64,000 nucleotides of DNA from assembly GCF_036026595.1 (NCBI RefSeq), contig NZ_JARZFX010000012.1, positions 29,936 to 93,935 on the forward strand. Direction: 5' to 3'. Position numbers and translations under genes: made by a program. The stretch's first letter is position 1; each line of letters opens with the position of its first letter. The notes under the pieces are model-generated. The model ran no database searches. It was given only the letters and a program-made list of their open reading frames with translations, and was not told the origin of the DNA. The stretch comes from Virgibacillus_P tibetensis (GTDB taxonomy: Bacteria; Bacillota; Bacilli; Bacillales; Amphibacillaceae). Positions 51,666-62,399 of this stretch are shown piece by piece.

Positions 51666-54564
51666 TTGGAAAATTTTCTTAGAAATCTGGAGAGTTCTTT
51701 ACATAAAGGCTTCATTGATCAAAACTATGGGAAATCAGATACATATAAACCTAGACTGTTAGTTAATAACACTAGAAATAGTGAGGTTGTATTAACCTCG
51801 CTAGTTGAGGAGCTTGATAGCTGTAACTCTTTTATTTTCTCAGTTGCCTTTATTACTGAAAGTGGTCTTGCTACATTAAAGTCTCATTTGCTGGACCTGA
51901 AACGAAAAGGGATCCGTGGCCGGATATTGACTTCCACTTTTTTAAATTTCAATCAACCAAAGGTCTTTAAAGAATTATTGAAGATAACTAATGTAGAAGT
52001 TAGATTAACAGATTTGAAAGGATTTCACTCAAAAGGTTACATATTTGAGCACGACAAATATTTCTCTTTAATAGTTGGAAGCTCGAATCTTACTGCGCAA
52101 GCATTGAAGGTGAATTACGAATTGAATGTGATGCTCACGTCGCACAAGGACGGGGAAGTAATTGCTCACTTTAAGAACCAATTTGAAGAAGTTTGGGGAG
52201 AGGCTAGACCATTAACAGATGAATGGATTGAATTGTATGAAGAGGTATACAAGCCATTCGATTATCAAGCAGCAAGTAAAGTGATAGAACTTCCGATAGA
52301 TTATGATGTTAATTCTGTTGAGACGGCGATAAGTATCAAACCGAATAAAATGCAGGAAGCAGCATTAAAGCAAATCCAAGCAGTTAGAGATGCTGGCTAT
52401 GATAAGGGACTTGTTATATCGGCAACAGGGACAGGTAAGACATATCTTTCAGCATTTGATGTTCGCCGAGTGGCACCCAAACGCATGTTATTTGTTGTTC
52501 ATCGAGAGCAAATCTTACATAAAGCAAAGGCCGACTTCAAGCGTATCATGGGAGGGTTGGAACAAGATTTCGGAATTTTATCCGGATCGATTAAGCAGAA
52601 AAATGCTAAATATTTATTTACAACGATACAAACTATTTCGAAACTAGATACACTACAACAATTTAACCCAGTAGAATTTGATTATATTTTAATTGATGAA
52701 GTGCATAAAGCGGGTGCTGCCTCATATCTGAGAGTATTAGATTATTTTCAACCGAATTTCTTGCTTGGTATGACTGCAACGCCGGAACGTACGGATGACT
52801 TTAACATATATGAGTTGTTTGATTATAACATCGCCTATGAGATTCGTTTGCAAGAAGCATTGGATGAAGATATGCTCTGTCCATTCCATTACTTTGGTGT
52901 TACTGATCTTGAATATGACGGGGAAATAATTGATGATACAGCTATTTTATCCAAACTCGTTACAGACGAACGTGTAGAACATATTATTGATAAGATTGAT
53001 TATTATGGCCATTCAGGCGATAGTGTGAAAGGATTAATGTTCTGCAGTCGAAAAGAGGAAGCCGTAAAGTTATCTAATGCCTTGAATGAAAGGAATCTCC
53101 GAACGGTTTCACTAACAGGGGATAACTCTCAAGAGGAGCGCATGTACCAGGTTGATCGTTTGGAAAATGGTGCATTAGATTATATTATTACTGTGGATAT
53201 TTTTAATGAGGGGATTGATATTCCAAGTATTAACCAGGTTGTTATGCTGAGACAAACCCAATCAAGCATCATTTTTATTCAACAGTTAGGACGTGGATTG
53301 CGAAAGCATAATTCAAAAGATTTTTGTAACAATTATTGATTTTATTGGTAACTATAAAAATAATTATATGATCCCAATGGCTCTTTCGGGAGATAAGTCG
53401 CAAAATAAAGATAACATTCGAAGACGTGCAACAGAGACTAGTTACATTAAGGGAGTATCTACAGTCAATTTTGAAGAGATTGCTAAGAAACAGATATTTA
53501 AAGCGATAAACGCGAGCAATCTGACAGCAATGAAGGTATTTAAAGATGCGTATATGGAATTGAAAAATCGACTTGGCAGAACACCATTTTTATATAATTT
53601 CATTACAAATCACTCGATTGATCCAGTAGTGATTGCAGGTAAATTTAAAAACTATTATGCCTTCCTGTTAAAACTGAAGGAAGACCTTTCGATAATTAGT
53701 GCATATGAAAATAGTGTTCTTACTATGCTCTCCTCAGAAGTGTTGGATGGTAAACGAAGACATGAACTTATTTTACTGGAGCAGTTACTGGCAAAAGAAA
53801 CCATTACTTATCTGGAATATAATCAAGCATTGCAAGAAGCGAATTGTATTGTGGATGAAGATACGATAGATTCTGTGCATCGAATATTTGATTTGTCCTT
53901 TTTCACCCAAACTGATCAGAAGAAATATGGCAATAAACCTATTATTGAGCTAAACACTCATCATGCTTATTCATTCAATTCAGCAATACAAGAGAGTTTA
54001 CAATCGAGTTCTTTATTCAATGATTTAGTTACCGATGTGGTTAAGAGTGGATTGGAACGGAGTAAGAAATATCAACCGGAAAAGCGACTTACTCGGTATG
54101 AGAAGTATACGAGAAAAGATGCTTGTAAGCTATTGAACTGGAAGAACGATGAAAGTTCGACGATGTATGGATATAAGCCAAAACACCAGACTTGTCCAAT
54201 ATTCGTTACGTACCATAAAAATGATGAGGTAGAGGCAAGTGTCGATTATGGGGATGAGTTTATAAGTCCGGAAACTTTTAAATGGTATACCCGGAGCAAA
54301 AGAACATTAGCTTCAGGTGAAGTAAAGAAAATTATTCATGCAGAAGAAGAAAATATGGATCTTCATTTATTTATAAAGAAAGATGATGATGAAGGAAGCG
54401 GCTTTTATTATTTAGGTCAAACGCTTCCAGACAAAGATACAATAGAGCAGGATAAAATGCTAGATAAGAATGGAAAAGAGATCCCAGTGGTCCATATGAA
54501 TATGATTTTAGATAAACCTATTGAGCATAAGCTATATCATTATATAGTGCATGATAATGAGTAG
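51666..54564 (+). pseudogene. PLD-nuclease/SF2 helicase/DUF3427 protein, one frameshift
   Basis: Two frames encode one ~965-residue protein. The first (51666-53339) carries a PLD-like nuclease with H121-x-K123 (FHSKGYIF) and GSSNLT, Walker A SATGTGKTYLSAF near 252, IDEVHKA near 343, GMTATPERTDD and motif VI QQLGRGLRKH. The second (about 53300-54564) carries the DUF3427 end: RYEKYTRKDACKLLNWKN, CPIFVTYHKN and DLHLFIKKDDDEGSGFYYLG. One extra T in GATTTTTGTAAC near 53325 shifts the frame; removing it restores HNSKDFVTIIDFIGNYKNNY. Either a recent mutation or a sequencing/polymerase slip. Partner of the Nudix gene; a terminator follows. Confidence 0.85.
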
Positions 54565-54580
54565 TCAGGCAACAGGAGGA

Positions 54581-54612
54581 ACGAACAGGACATAGATACT
54601 GTTCGTTTTTTG
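54581..54612 (+). terminator. terminator after the DUF3427 gene
   Basis: ACGAACAG pairs with CTGTTCGT across 10 bases, followed by TTTTTTG. Confidence 0.8.
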
Positions 54613-54772
54613 TAAACTGTAGAGGTGTTAAGGGGTGTAAGACAGAGTGGAATTGCTGACTTAAGGGTAGAGCGGTAGGTAGACAGTTGAATTTGGAATT
54701 CAACTAACAATGAATACTAGTATAATAAACAGTTTTTTCAGTAACTGGCTTATAATAAGGAGTGTAACCAAC

Positions 54773-55312
54773 ATGGTTGAGTTACATGAGTCCACTAAAA
54801 TAAAGGGAACATCAAAGCAAATCGTCGATTATTGGAAATGGGCATACTCAAATATAAATATGAACAGTGAGAGAGGAATATTTGCTGAATTTTTGATAGG
54901 AAGTGCGTTAGATGCTCTTGGAACCGGTAGAGTAGAGTGGGATGTTGCAGATGTAATGTATAGAGGGAATCTTATAGAAGTAAAGTCTTCTGCTTTTGTA
55001 CAAGAATGGGAACAGAAAAAGCCATCTGTTCCAAAATTTGATATTGCCAAAAAATATGAATTTGGCGAATACACTTCCTCACGTGATAGACATGCACATC
55101 TATATGTTTTTGCACTTTTATTTGAAGAAGACCGAAATATAATGGATCCTCTAAACATGGAACAGTGGGAGTTTTATATTCTATCAACAGATAAGATAAA
55201 TGAACACTTTGGTGATCAAAAATCTGTTTCATTAAACCCTTTAAAAAGCGTTTGTGATCCGGTCAATTATAATGAAATAAAACCTGTAGTGGATGAGATG
55301 ATTAATAACTAA
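54773..55312 (+). CDS. putative PD-(D/E)XK-type nuclease, unclassified
   Basis: A ~179-residue protein. GIFAEFLIGSALDALG followed by VEWDVADVMYRGNLIEVKSS gives E...D-x(n)-E-V-K, the spacing of PD-(D/E)XK endonucleases. No further domain is present. ATG 54773 follows AAGGAGTG; the frame opens 63 bases earlier without a ribosome site. It lies after the DUF3427 terminator and before an EVE fragment and may be a solitary restriction-like enzyme. The family is not recognised. Confidence 0.6.
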   Translation: MVELHESTKIKGTSKQIVDYWKWAYSNINMNSERGIFAEFLIGSALDALGTGRVEWDVADVMYRGNLIEVKSSAFVQEWEQKKPSVPKFDIAKKYEFGEYTSSRDRHAHLYVFALLFEEDRNIMDPLNMEQWEFYILSTDKINEHFGDQKSVSLNPLKSVCDPVNYNEIKPVVDEMINN

Positions 55313-55333
55313 TTTGCAGAAGGAGGCAGACAA

Positions 55334-55417
55334 ATGAAACATTGGATTTTTCAAGGCAACCCTAAGCAATTCAATATAGATGAGTACATTTCAACTAATA
55401 ATAGGACTGACACCTGA
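55334..55417 (+). pseudogene. EVE-domain N-terminal scrap
   Basis: A 27-codon frame behind AGAAGGAGG begins MKHWIFQGNPKQFNIDEYIS and then runs into unrelated sequence. WIFQGNP-x2-F is the start typical of EVE domains fused to McrB-like or HNH proteins that read modified bases. Only this piece remains, apparently from a deletion. Confidence 0.5.
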
Positions 55418-55870
55418 ATTTCGCAGTCTATTCAAATCATTAACTAACAAAGGATGACTATATTAATATAGGGTACTAATCACCTAGAACGAAGCAATTT
55501 TAGTAAACTTTTATCTATGAGCATAAATTTGTATACCCTCTATGTTACTTTTATACTAATGGTATAGTAAATGCAGGATTATAGAGATTATTTTCCAATA
55601 AGTAAAAAGGAATTGACCGGAAATTAATCCAATATTTCTAGTTCTATAGTATTGTTTTATAGAAACTTAGGGATCTTATTTCTATGAATCACAGATAGGA
55701 GGGGAAATCACTATACCTGCAATCATATCTGATACAGAAGAATATAGTATAGGAGCGAGATGCGAATATGGTTGCCCTTTGTTTGACTTTTTTTATATCA
55801 TATAGTAGTTAAATTCAGTGAAACATTAAAGGTATGTAATATAATAATTAAATAAAAAGGAGAGATTAGG
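55418..55870. other. intergenic region, no gene seen
   Basis: AT-rich sequence without a supported ORF between the EVE scrap and the SNIPE-like gene. It probably contains deletion junctions and the downstream promoter. Confidence 0.4.
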
Positions 55871-57259
55871 GTGCCCAAACAACCATGGTACTTACAGCCC
55901 TGGATGATTGCTTTATGCTTTGCATTATATAAGTTTATAATCCCACCTATAATAGGAATCGTACTAATAATTTTAGAATATAAAAGACGTAAAAAAATTA
56001 GAAATATGTGGGAAGAAGTTGGTTTTGATGATGTAGTAAAAGTAGAACAAAAGAAAGAAGAGATTGAAAAAGAGATTAAAAATCTAGAGTCTACATACGA
56101 TAAAAAAACTACTGAATCCACACAGCTAGATGAGCTAATATCTCAGAAAAAAGATGAATTAATAGTAGTAAATGATGAACTTTTATATCAATCGTTCGGC
56201 TTCTATGATACTAAATATGATTTAGAATCTTCTCAAGCATATAAAGAAAAATTAGATAATGTACGTGAGCGTCAGAAAAGTATGGCAAAGAATAAAACTG
56301 CAACAATATATCCAGAAAATTTCACATTAGACGGCGATAAGAAAAAAGGTAAACAGATGGTTACTAATATAGTTAAAATGACGCTCCGTTCATTTAATAA
56401 TGAATGCGATACTGTAATATCTAAAGTTAAATTTAATAATATTGAATCAAGTGAAAAGCGTATTATGAAATCACATGAGCAGTTAAATAAATTTAACAGT
56501 AATAATACAGTAAGCATAAAGGTAGAATATTTAAATTTAAAGCTCGAGGAACTTTACCTTGCTTATGAGTACACCAAGAAGATAGAGGAAGAAAAAGAGG
56601 AGCAACGACAGATTAAAGAACAAATGCGTGAAGAAGCAAAAATTCAAAAAGAGATTGAAGAGCAAAAGAAAAAGCTCGAGAAAGATGAAAAACACTTTAA
56701 TCAAGCTCTACAAAGTTATAGAGACCGTGTAGAAAAAGCTGATGAAAAAATGAAAGAGGAGTTAAAACGAAAAATTCAAGAATATGAAGAGAAACTTAGC
56801 GACCTTCAAAAAGAGAAAGAACAAGTAGACTTTCGTGAGCAAAACGCTAGAGCGGGGTATGTATATATCATTTCCAATATTGGATCTTTAGGCGAGGATA
56901 TAGTGAAAATTGGTATGACAAGAAGATTAGAACCCCTTGATCGCGTTAAAGAATTGGGTAACGCATCTATTCCATTTACATTTGATATTCACGGAATGAT
57001 TTTCTCCAATGACGCACCGACACTAGAAACAAAACTCCACCAAGCTTTTGATCATTTGAGAGTAAATAAAGTGAACAATAAGAAGGAATTCTTTCGTGTG
57101 GGCCTAAGTGATGTAGAAAGGGAAGTTATGAAAAACCATGATGCTACTCTAGAATTAACAAAGGTTGCAGAAGCGGAAGAATATCGGCAATCCAAGGCTA
57201 TTGAAAGTCAATTAACATCAAACGAATATACTCCCAAAGAAGCAGTAGAAACTGCGTGA
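55871..57259 (+). CDS. membrane-anchored DUF4041/GIY-YIG nuclease (SNIPE-like)
   Basis: A 462-residue protein with an N-terminal hydrophobic segment (WMIALCFALYKFIIPPIIGI, ~11-35) and charged coiled coil (~55-100). The DUF4041 region follows (LLYQSFGFYDTKYDLESSQA, YKEKLDNVRERQKSM). A second coiled coil runs ~230-320 and a C-terminal GIY-YIG/T5orf172 nuclease has GYVYII near 329, VKIGMTRRLEPLDRVKEL near 344 and metal-ligand Glu in LETKLHQAF. Membrane anchor plus DUF4041 plus GIY-YIG is the architecture of the SNIPE antiphage nuclease, reported to cut phage DNA during injection at the membrane. Start is GTG 55871 after AAAAAGGAGAG. Confidence 0.82.
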   Translation: MPKQPWYLQPWMIALCFALYKFIIPPIIGIVLIILEYKRRKKIRNMWEEVGFDDVVKVEQKKEEIEKEIKNLESTYDKKTTESTQLDELISQKKDELIVVNDELLYQSFGFYDTKYDLESSQAYKEKLDNVRERQKSMAKNKTATIYPENFTLDGDKKKGKQMVTNIVKMTLRSFNNECDTVISKVKFNNIESSEKRIMKSHEQLNKFNSNNTVSIKVEYLNLKLEELYLAYEYTKKIEEEKEEQRQIKEQMREEAKIQKEIEEQKKKLEKDEKHFNQALQSYRDRVEKADEKMKEELKRKIQEYEEKLSDLQKEKEQVDFREQNARAGYVYIISNIGSLGEDIVKIGMTRRLEPLDRVKELGNASIPFTFDIHGMIFSNDAPTLETKLHQAFDHLRVNKVNNKKEFFRVGLSDVEREVMKNHDATLELTKVAEAEEYRQSKAIESQLTSNEYTPKEAVETA

Positions 57260-57265
57260 ATAAAG

Positions 57266-57304
57266 AGGGTGCAGCTAATGTATATAGTATTTTAGCTGTA
57301 CCCT
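57266..57304 (+). terminator. terminator of the SNIPE-like gene
   Basis: AGGGTGCAGCTAA pairs with TTAGCTGTACCCT, with one mismatch, and is followed by TTTATT. Confidence 0.75.
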
Positions 57305-57613
57305 TTATTAATTAAAGTGAATGAAACAAGTAATAGTGTAAGGTCCCCAGTTCTATATAGTGGTAAGTACTGGTGGCTGACAGCTAGAGTTTATGAAGTC
57401 AATAAAAAATAGTATTAATTTTTCTATTGGAGGGTCAATATTCTAGCAATTTGTTTTTCTAAAGCAATAATAAGGAGGAAATCTGATTAATGTTTAGGAG
57501 TAATTGTCCGATAACAGAGTTAGAAATACTATGAAATTTTGGTAATTTGTAAATAGAAGCAAATGGTATTAATTGCTAGATTTGCTAGATACCAGACAGA
57601 TGGGATTGTTTAC

Positions 57614-58435
57614 ATGCTATTAAAGTTATTCAAAAAGAAAAAGCCAACACAGTCAAAAGAGAACAGTAATAAGTCAGTCAAGCAGTCTAAAAGTATTAAA
57701 GAACAAGAACATATTGCAGTCAGAAAGGGAGAAATCGGAGAGTACAAAATTAATATCCAACTGGATCAATTGCCAAAGGAATATAAATACTTATCGGATT
57801 TAATGATTGAAAATCAGAAATCCGTTTCTAGATACTCACAAATAGACCATGTTGTACTATCTCCTTATGGGATATTTGTTATTGAGACCAAAAATTATCA
57901 GGGAACTATCTATGGAGGAAAAAATAGAAAACAATGGTCGGTAAACGGTAAGTTTAAGATGGTTAATCCATTTCACCAGAATTATGGTCATATCGAAGCA
58001 CTGAAAAGCTTATTGGATAAAAAATTTCACAGTAGCTTTATCTCTATTGTTTCTTTCACAAAACGGTGTACATTCAAGATTGATGTAGAACTGCGAAAAA
58101 TAACCGCTAATGAATTAATCGTTTACGATGTGGAATTGTCTGATTTTATAAGTAGAAAAGTTAATGTGTTAAAGCTAACAAACAAAGAAAAATTACTAAC
58201 AGAAGAAGAGATGGAAGAAATTTATATGCTATTTCATGATGCTAACATTGAGGATAAGGCTCTAAGGGATCAGCACAATAATTGTATTAATAATAAAAAG
58301 AGTAAAGACATAAAAAGTCCTCAGAAAAGATGTGTACAATGTAATCAATCTGTTTCAGACAAAGTTGCTGCATTCTGTCTTTCCAACAAAAAGTTTGCTG
58401 GAAAAATATATTGTTATAAGCATCAGAAGGGGTAA
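57614..58435 (+). CDS. NERD-domain nuclease-like protein with zinc finger
   Basis: A ~273-residue protein. The NERD core has QIDHVVLSPYGIFVIETKNY near 75-95 (D, then E-T-K), the nuclease-like signature, followed by GTIYGGKNRKQWSVNG. A C-terminal zinc finger has CVQC...C...CYKH. NERD proteins are single-gene accessory nucleases of Firmicutes, some in defence islands. ATG 57614 (MLLKLFKKKK) is the likeliest start; the frame extends to 57563. Confidence 0.82.
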   Translation: MLLKLFKKKKPTQSKENSNKSVKQSKSIKEQEHIAVRKGEIGEYKINIQLDQLPKEYKYLSDLMIENQKSVSRYSQIDHVVLSPYGIFVIETKNYQGTIYGGKNRKQWSVNGKFKMVNPFHQNYGHIEALKSLLDKKFHSSFISIVSFTKRCTFKIDVELRKITANELIVYDVELSDFISRKVNVLKLTNKEKLLTEEEMEEIYMLFHDANIEDKALRDQHNNCINNKKSKDIKSPQKRCVQCNQSVSDKVAAFCLSNKKFAGKIYCYKHQKG

Positions 58436-58613
58436 AATAATTTGTATAGACTATAATGGAAAATGTGAAATTCATTTATTATAAAAAATAATTATATGCA
58501 TATTTGTATTCAGATAGTGATGATAGCAACTGGACAGTAATAGATCATGGTAAGGGTACGAAATGCTAAATTTAAAGAATTAGAGTTTGTAGTAAAGTGA
58601 AGGTGGTCAAACC

Positions 58614-60865
58614 ATGTTACAAACAAATGAATTAATCGAGATCAATAATATAGAGGACTTAACTATTAGAAGTCAGCGGGTATTAGATGAAGTTCAACCT
58701 GTTGTGCGTAGGATAATGGATGGTTTTGTCTCTAAATATGAGGGGGTGGAACCCTCTTTAAAACAACTTCGTGTTCATACATATGAAAGTACGTTGAGAA
58801 CGACCATTTCCGATTCGAAAAACCCTAAATATGCACCTAAAAAACAAAACTATGGTAAAAAAGCGTTTGTCGAATTAATAAATGAGGACTATTATGAGAC
58901 ACCAATTGTAATTTTAAGGTTGGAAATCAATTTGCAGTCCAAGGAAATTAGGTTGTGTATGACATCAGATTTTTACCCTTTTATGATCTATTCAAGAAGC
59001 TCAAAAGTGCAAGAGCTAAAGCAAATGATTCATGAAATGGATTCTAGTATAGAAATTTTTACGAATGAAGAAAACAGTACAGTTATTGAACAAGAAGAAT
59101 TTATTGAAACGGTAAAAGAATATATAAAGAATAAACGAAGACCTAGTATAGCTTTCGGTAGTGTTCTACTATTTGATGGTGCGGCAGTTTCTGAAGAAGA
59201 AATAATAGATAAACTGTGGAATGTATATCGAAAACTGAAACCTGTCCGGATTCTTATGGAACTAGAAGCAATTTTACATAGTGAAGCAACACAATTTTTA
59301 GATGTATTCAAAGAGCATACTAGCGAATTTAGTATAGAAATATATTCAAGAACTTACCAGGTGGTTACTGATGAGATAAAAAAGGTTAAAGTGAATGAAT
59401 ATAAACAGCCTTTTTCCATTTATGACAATGATCAGTTAATCACAAATGGACATTTCCTATATATTTACCGGGAACCGAAAGAAGTAATTGGAGTGATTAT
59501 TAATAAAAGGGGACAGATATACTCTAACATACGAGATATTGCAAATAAGGATACATATGAATGGTATAACAAGAAATCCTTCTATCACCGAGATAAGTAT
59601 AATGAACAGAATGAGAATCAGAAGTACCAGGAAAAATCACTTGAAGAGTTGGGGAATCATGGGTTTAAATTGAATGATGCTGATGCTTTTTATGTTGGAA
59701 CGTACAATAAGGAAAACCATACATTTACTGAACCAATTGAATTAATAAAGGAAAGATTAATAACTGCGAGTGCTATTTTTGCAGATATCCGAAATTTTCT
59801 GACCTCCCTAAGGGTGAAGGAAAGCACGTTCCTGAAATAGACGAACCTGGGGAAGAAGGAGAAGTAGAAGCGTTCAGCAGCTCGTTCGACTTTGCCAATA
59901 TTATGGAATTTGTTGAACAAAGTGGCTTTACATTTTCGGTAGACATTATACGTGATTTTTATTTGAATTTAACAAGCCTTGATGATAAGCATTTTGTCAT
60001 TTTAAACGGTATTTCAGGAACAGGAAAAACGCAGCTTTGCCGGGTATTTGCTAATGCAGTTTATGGACTGGATTACAATGAAGACCACCCTTATTTAAAA
60101 ATTATTCCGGTAAGGCCAGACTGGACAGATGGAACCTCAATATTTGGTTATTATAGTTCATTTGAAAAGCAATATATGAAAACGGAATTTCTAGACATGT
60201 TGCTCCAGGCGAATAGTGAGAGGGACAAGCCACACTTTGTAGTTCTAGATGAGATGAATTTAGCAAGGGTCGAATATTATTTAAGTGATTACTTAAGTGG
60301 GGTTGAATCTAGAAAGCCAATCCAACTTCACAACGTTGATGAAGTTACAGATGTGCCGAAGACAATTGAAATACCGCATAACTTTTATTTAATCGGTACC
60401 ATTAATACAGATGAGACGACTCATAGTATTTCTGATAAGGTACTTGATCGTTCTTTCGTTATGACATTGTCAGATGTGAATTTTGAACCATTCTGGGAAA
60501 CTCTCGACGCTAAGTTAAAAGAAAAGATAGAATCTGAGTGGCAGTTTTTGCTTCAGCTCCATAAAGTGCTATCTGAATATGAACTTCATTTTGGTTATCG
60601 AACAATGAATGAAATTTTACACAAGCTGTATAAAAATAGTTTGCTCCCTGAAGACGTTAGGATGAATAAATGGGTTGGTTTAGATCGAGGTATTAGTGAA
60701 AAAATCCTTCCGAAATTACGTGGTGACGAACGGATTGATAGTTTGCTAACTCAACTAAATTCTATATTTTTGGAGCAGTTTGGAGAAGATGCTGGATCAC
60801 TAAAACATATTGTTCGAATGAGAAAGGAATTGGATCGATATGGTGCAACACAATTCTGGAGTTAG
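58614..60865 (+). pseudogene. McrB-like AAA+ NTPase, split by a frameshift
   Basis: The first frame (58614-59840, 408 residues) carries a large N-terminal region of unknown fold. The second (open from ~59810, ATG 59903) carries the McrB-type AAA+ motor: Walker A NGISGTGKTQLCR, WTDGTSIFGYY, Walker B/sensor VVLDEMNLARVEYYLSDYLS and GTINTDETTHSISDKVLDRS. A one-base shift in the run near 59808-59818 joins them into a ~750-residue protein. Alternatively, two genes encode the halves. The last 26 bases overlap the nuclease gene. It is the motor of a modification-dependent restriction pair. Confidence 0.8.
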
Positions 60866-62330
60866 TTTTTCTGTATGGGATCATTCTACTCAGAGTTGGC
60901 AGTCTATAGAAGAGGGGTTTCTTGAAGAGGCGAGATCCTATCGCTGGCGTTGTATGTCCAATGAGCCTATCCAAATAACGATGCAAAGTGTTCCACTACT
61001 CATGACGAAAATGATTGAAGGTTGGGAGGGTGTTTTTGAAACACCTTTTCAGAGTGGTTTTATCCAATTTGAGATTCGAACAGGCGAACAGCTAAATAGA
61101 ATTGAATCCTATGTATATCCTGACGGACGGAAATTAACCTTACAACAATACGAGACTTTATTACAGGAAGTAATTGAAGAGGCCGTAATTTGTTTTGAAA
61201 AAGGCGGTTTAGAAGCTGATGTGAATGCAGCAGGGTTTAGCAGGAAATGTTCCATGTTGCAATGGAATTATATCGAGAGCCAGATTATACAGTTACGGAC
61301 CATTTTTAGAAAGATGGAATCTCATCCATTACGAGTTTTAAGAAGAAAAGAAGAAATCGTAAAGAGAGAGAAAATCAAACAAATTACTCCCAGTACTCTA
61401 TCATGGATGGAGAGGTATGGACAGACCTATGGTGGGTCGCCGTCCAGGCTGCCAAGTCACCTAAAGTCTACGATAGTAAAAGAGACCTTTAATGTATACG
61501 AAAATCAAGTAGTATTGGCTCAATTGAATGAGCTACGTAAGCTCTTACAAGACTACAGCAAAATGAATCATGCGGTAATTAGGAAAAAAGCACTACAATA
61601 TATAGATTGGATTAGCAGATGGAAAAAAACCAACTTTTTAAACAAGGTAAAACCTCATATTGGAACAATCAAGATCACACAAGTATTCCGCAAGCATCCA
61701 ATGTATCGACTATGGTTTCAATGGTTCCAAAATTTATATAACTATAAAAATATAACCTTTGATATCAAAGATAGACTTCCTTTAAAAGACACGTACGAAT
61801 TGTATGAAATGTGGTGTTACATGCAAATTGTAAAGTCACTACGAGAATTGGATCTTTTAGAAAGCCCATCAGATATGTTCACCTATCAAGACAACTATTA
61901 TTTTTTAAATTTGAGTGAAAATAAACAGAGTGTAGTTCACCTAGTTAATGGTGCAAAGCTAACATATCAAAAGATAATTCAAAATAACACGAAACCCTAT
62001 TATAGTTATACACAGCGGATGATCCCTGACATCGTGATCGAAAACAGGGGATCTTTATATGTTTTGGATCCCAAATATCGCGTTTCTTCCAACCTTTCTA
62101 TGGCACTTGGAGAAATGCATAAATACAGGGATGGAATCTTGAACAGTGAAACCGATCAAAAAGTGGTCGAAGAAGTGTATATCCTTACGCCGAAAAGAGC
62201 TGTTATGCCAGAAGAAAAGGATTTTTATGATCAAGATTTTCATCAGAAATATAAGATGGGTGCCTTTTGCTTTAAGCCTGGGGTGGAAATAAAGGGGTTT
62301 AAAGATTGGGTAAAAGGCTTGTTTTTCTAG
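60840..62330 (+). CDS. DUF2357/McrC-type restriction nuclease
   Basis: The 496-residue partner has a DUF2357 middle region (ENQVVLAQLNELRKLLQDYS, FRKHPMYRLWFQWFQNLYNY, KDTYELYEMWCYMQIVKSLR) and a C-terminal PD-(D/E)XK nuclease with MIPDIVIENRGSLYVLDPKY near 393-413. These act with McrB-like AAA+ proteins on modified DNA. It overlaps the McrB-like gene by 26 bases, in another frame, so it is part of the same operon. Confidence 0.88.
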   Translation: MVQHNSGVSFSVWDHSTQSWQSIEEGFLEEARSYRWRCMSNEPIQITMQSVPLLMTKMIEGWEGVFETPFQSGFIQFEIRTGEQLNRIESYVYPDGRKLTLQQYETLLQEVIEEAVICFEKGGLEADVNAAGFSRKCSMLQWNYIESQIIQLRTIFRKMESHPLRVLRRKEEIVKREKIKQITPSTLSWMERYGQTYGGSPSRLPSHLKSTIVKETFNVYENQVVLAQLNELRKLLQDYSKMNHAVIRKKALQYIDWISRWKKTNFLNKVKPHIGTIKITQVFRKHPMYRLWFQWFQNLYNYKNITFDIKDRLPLKDTYELYEMWCYMQIVKSLRELDLLESPSDMFTYQDNYYFLNLSENKQSVVHLVNGAKLTYQKIIQNNTKPYYSYTQRMIPDIVIENRGSLYVLDPKYRVSSNLSMALGEMHKYRDGILNSETDQKVVEEVYILTPKRAVMPEEKDFYDQDFHQKYKMGAFCFKPGVEIKGFKDWVKGLFF

Positions 62331-62399
62331 AACATATATTAGGGAGATTTCTAATGTTGAATACCAAATATACGAGATTAATGTACAAAAATGAATAAT

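Noticed and set aside
53320..53330. Programmed frameshift in the DUF3427 helicase
   Set aside because: A T5 run alone, without a slippery heptamer, pseudoknot or nearby internal ribosome site, is weak evidence; mutation or sequencing error is more likely.
54829..55158. 109-codon minus-strand ORF opposite the nuclease-like gene
   Set aside because: It is a shadow of the plus-strand gene, which has the ribosome site and the E...D...EVK motif.
55871..57259. GIY-YIG protein as a homing endonuclease
   Set aside because: The gene is not inside an intron or another gene, and the membrane helix plus DUF4041 fit a defence protein better.
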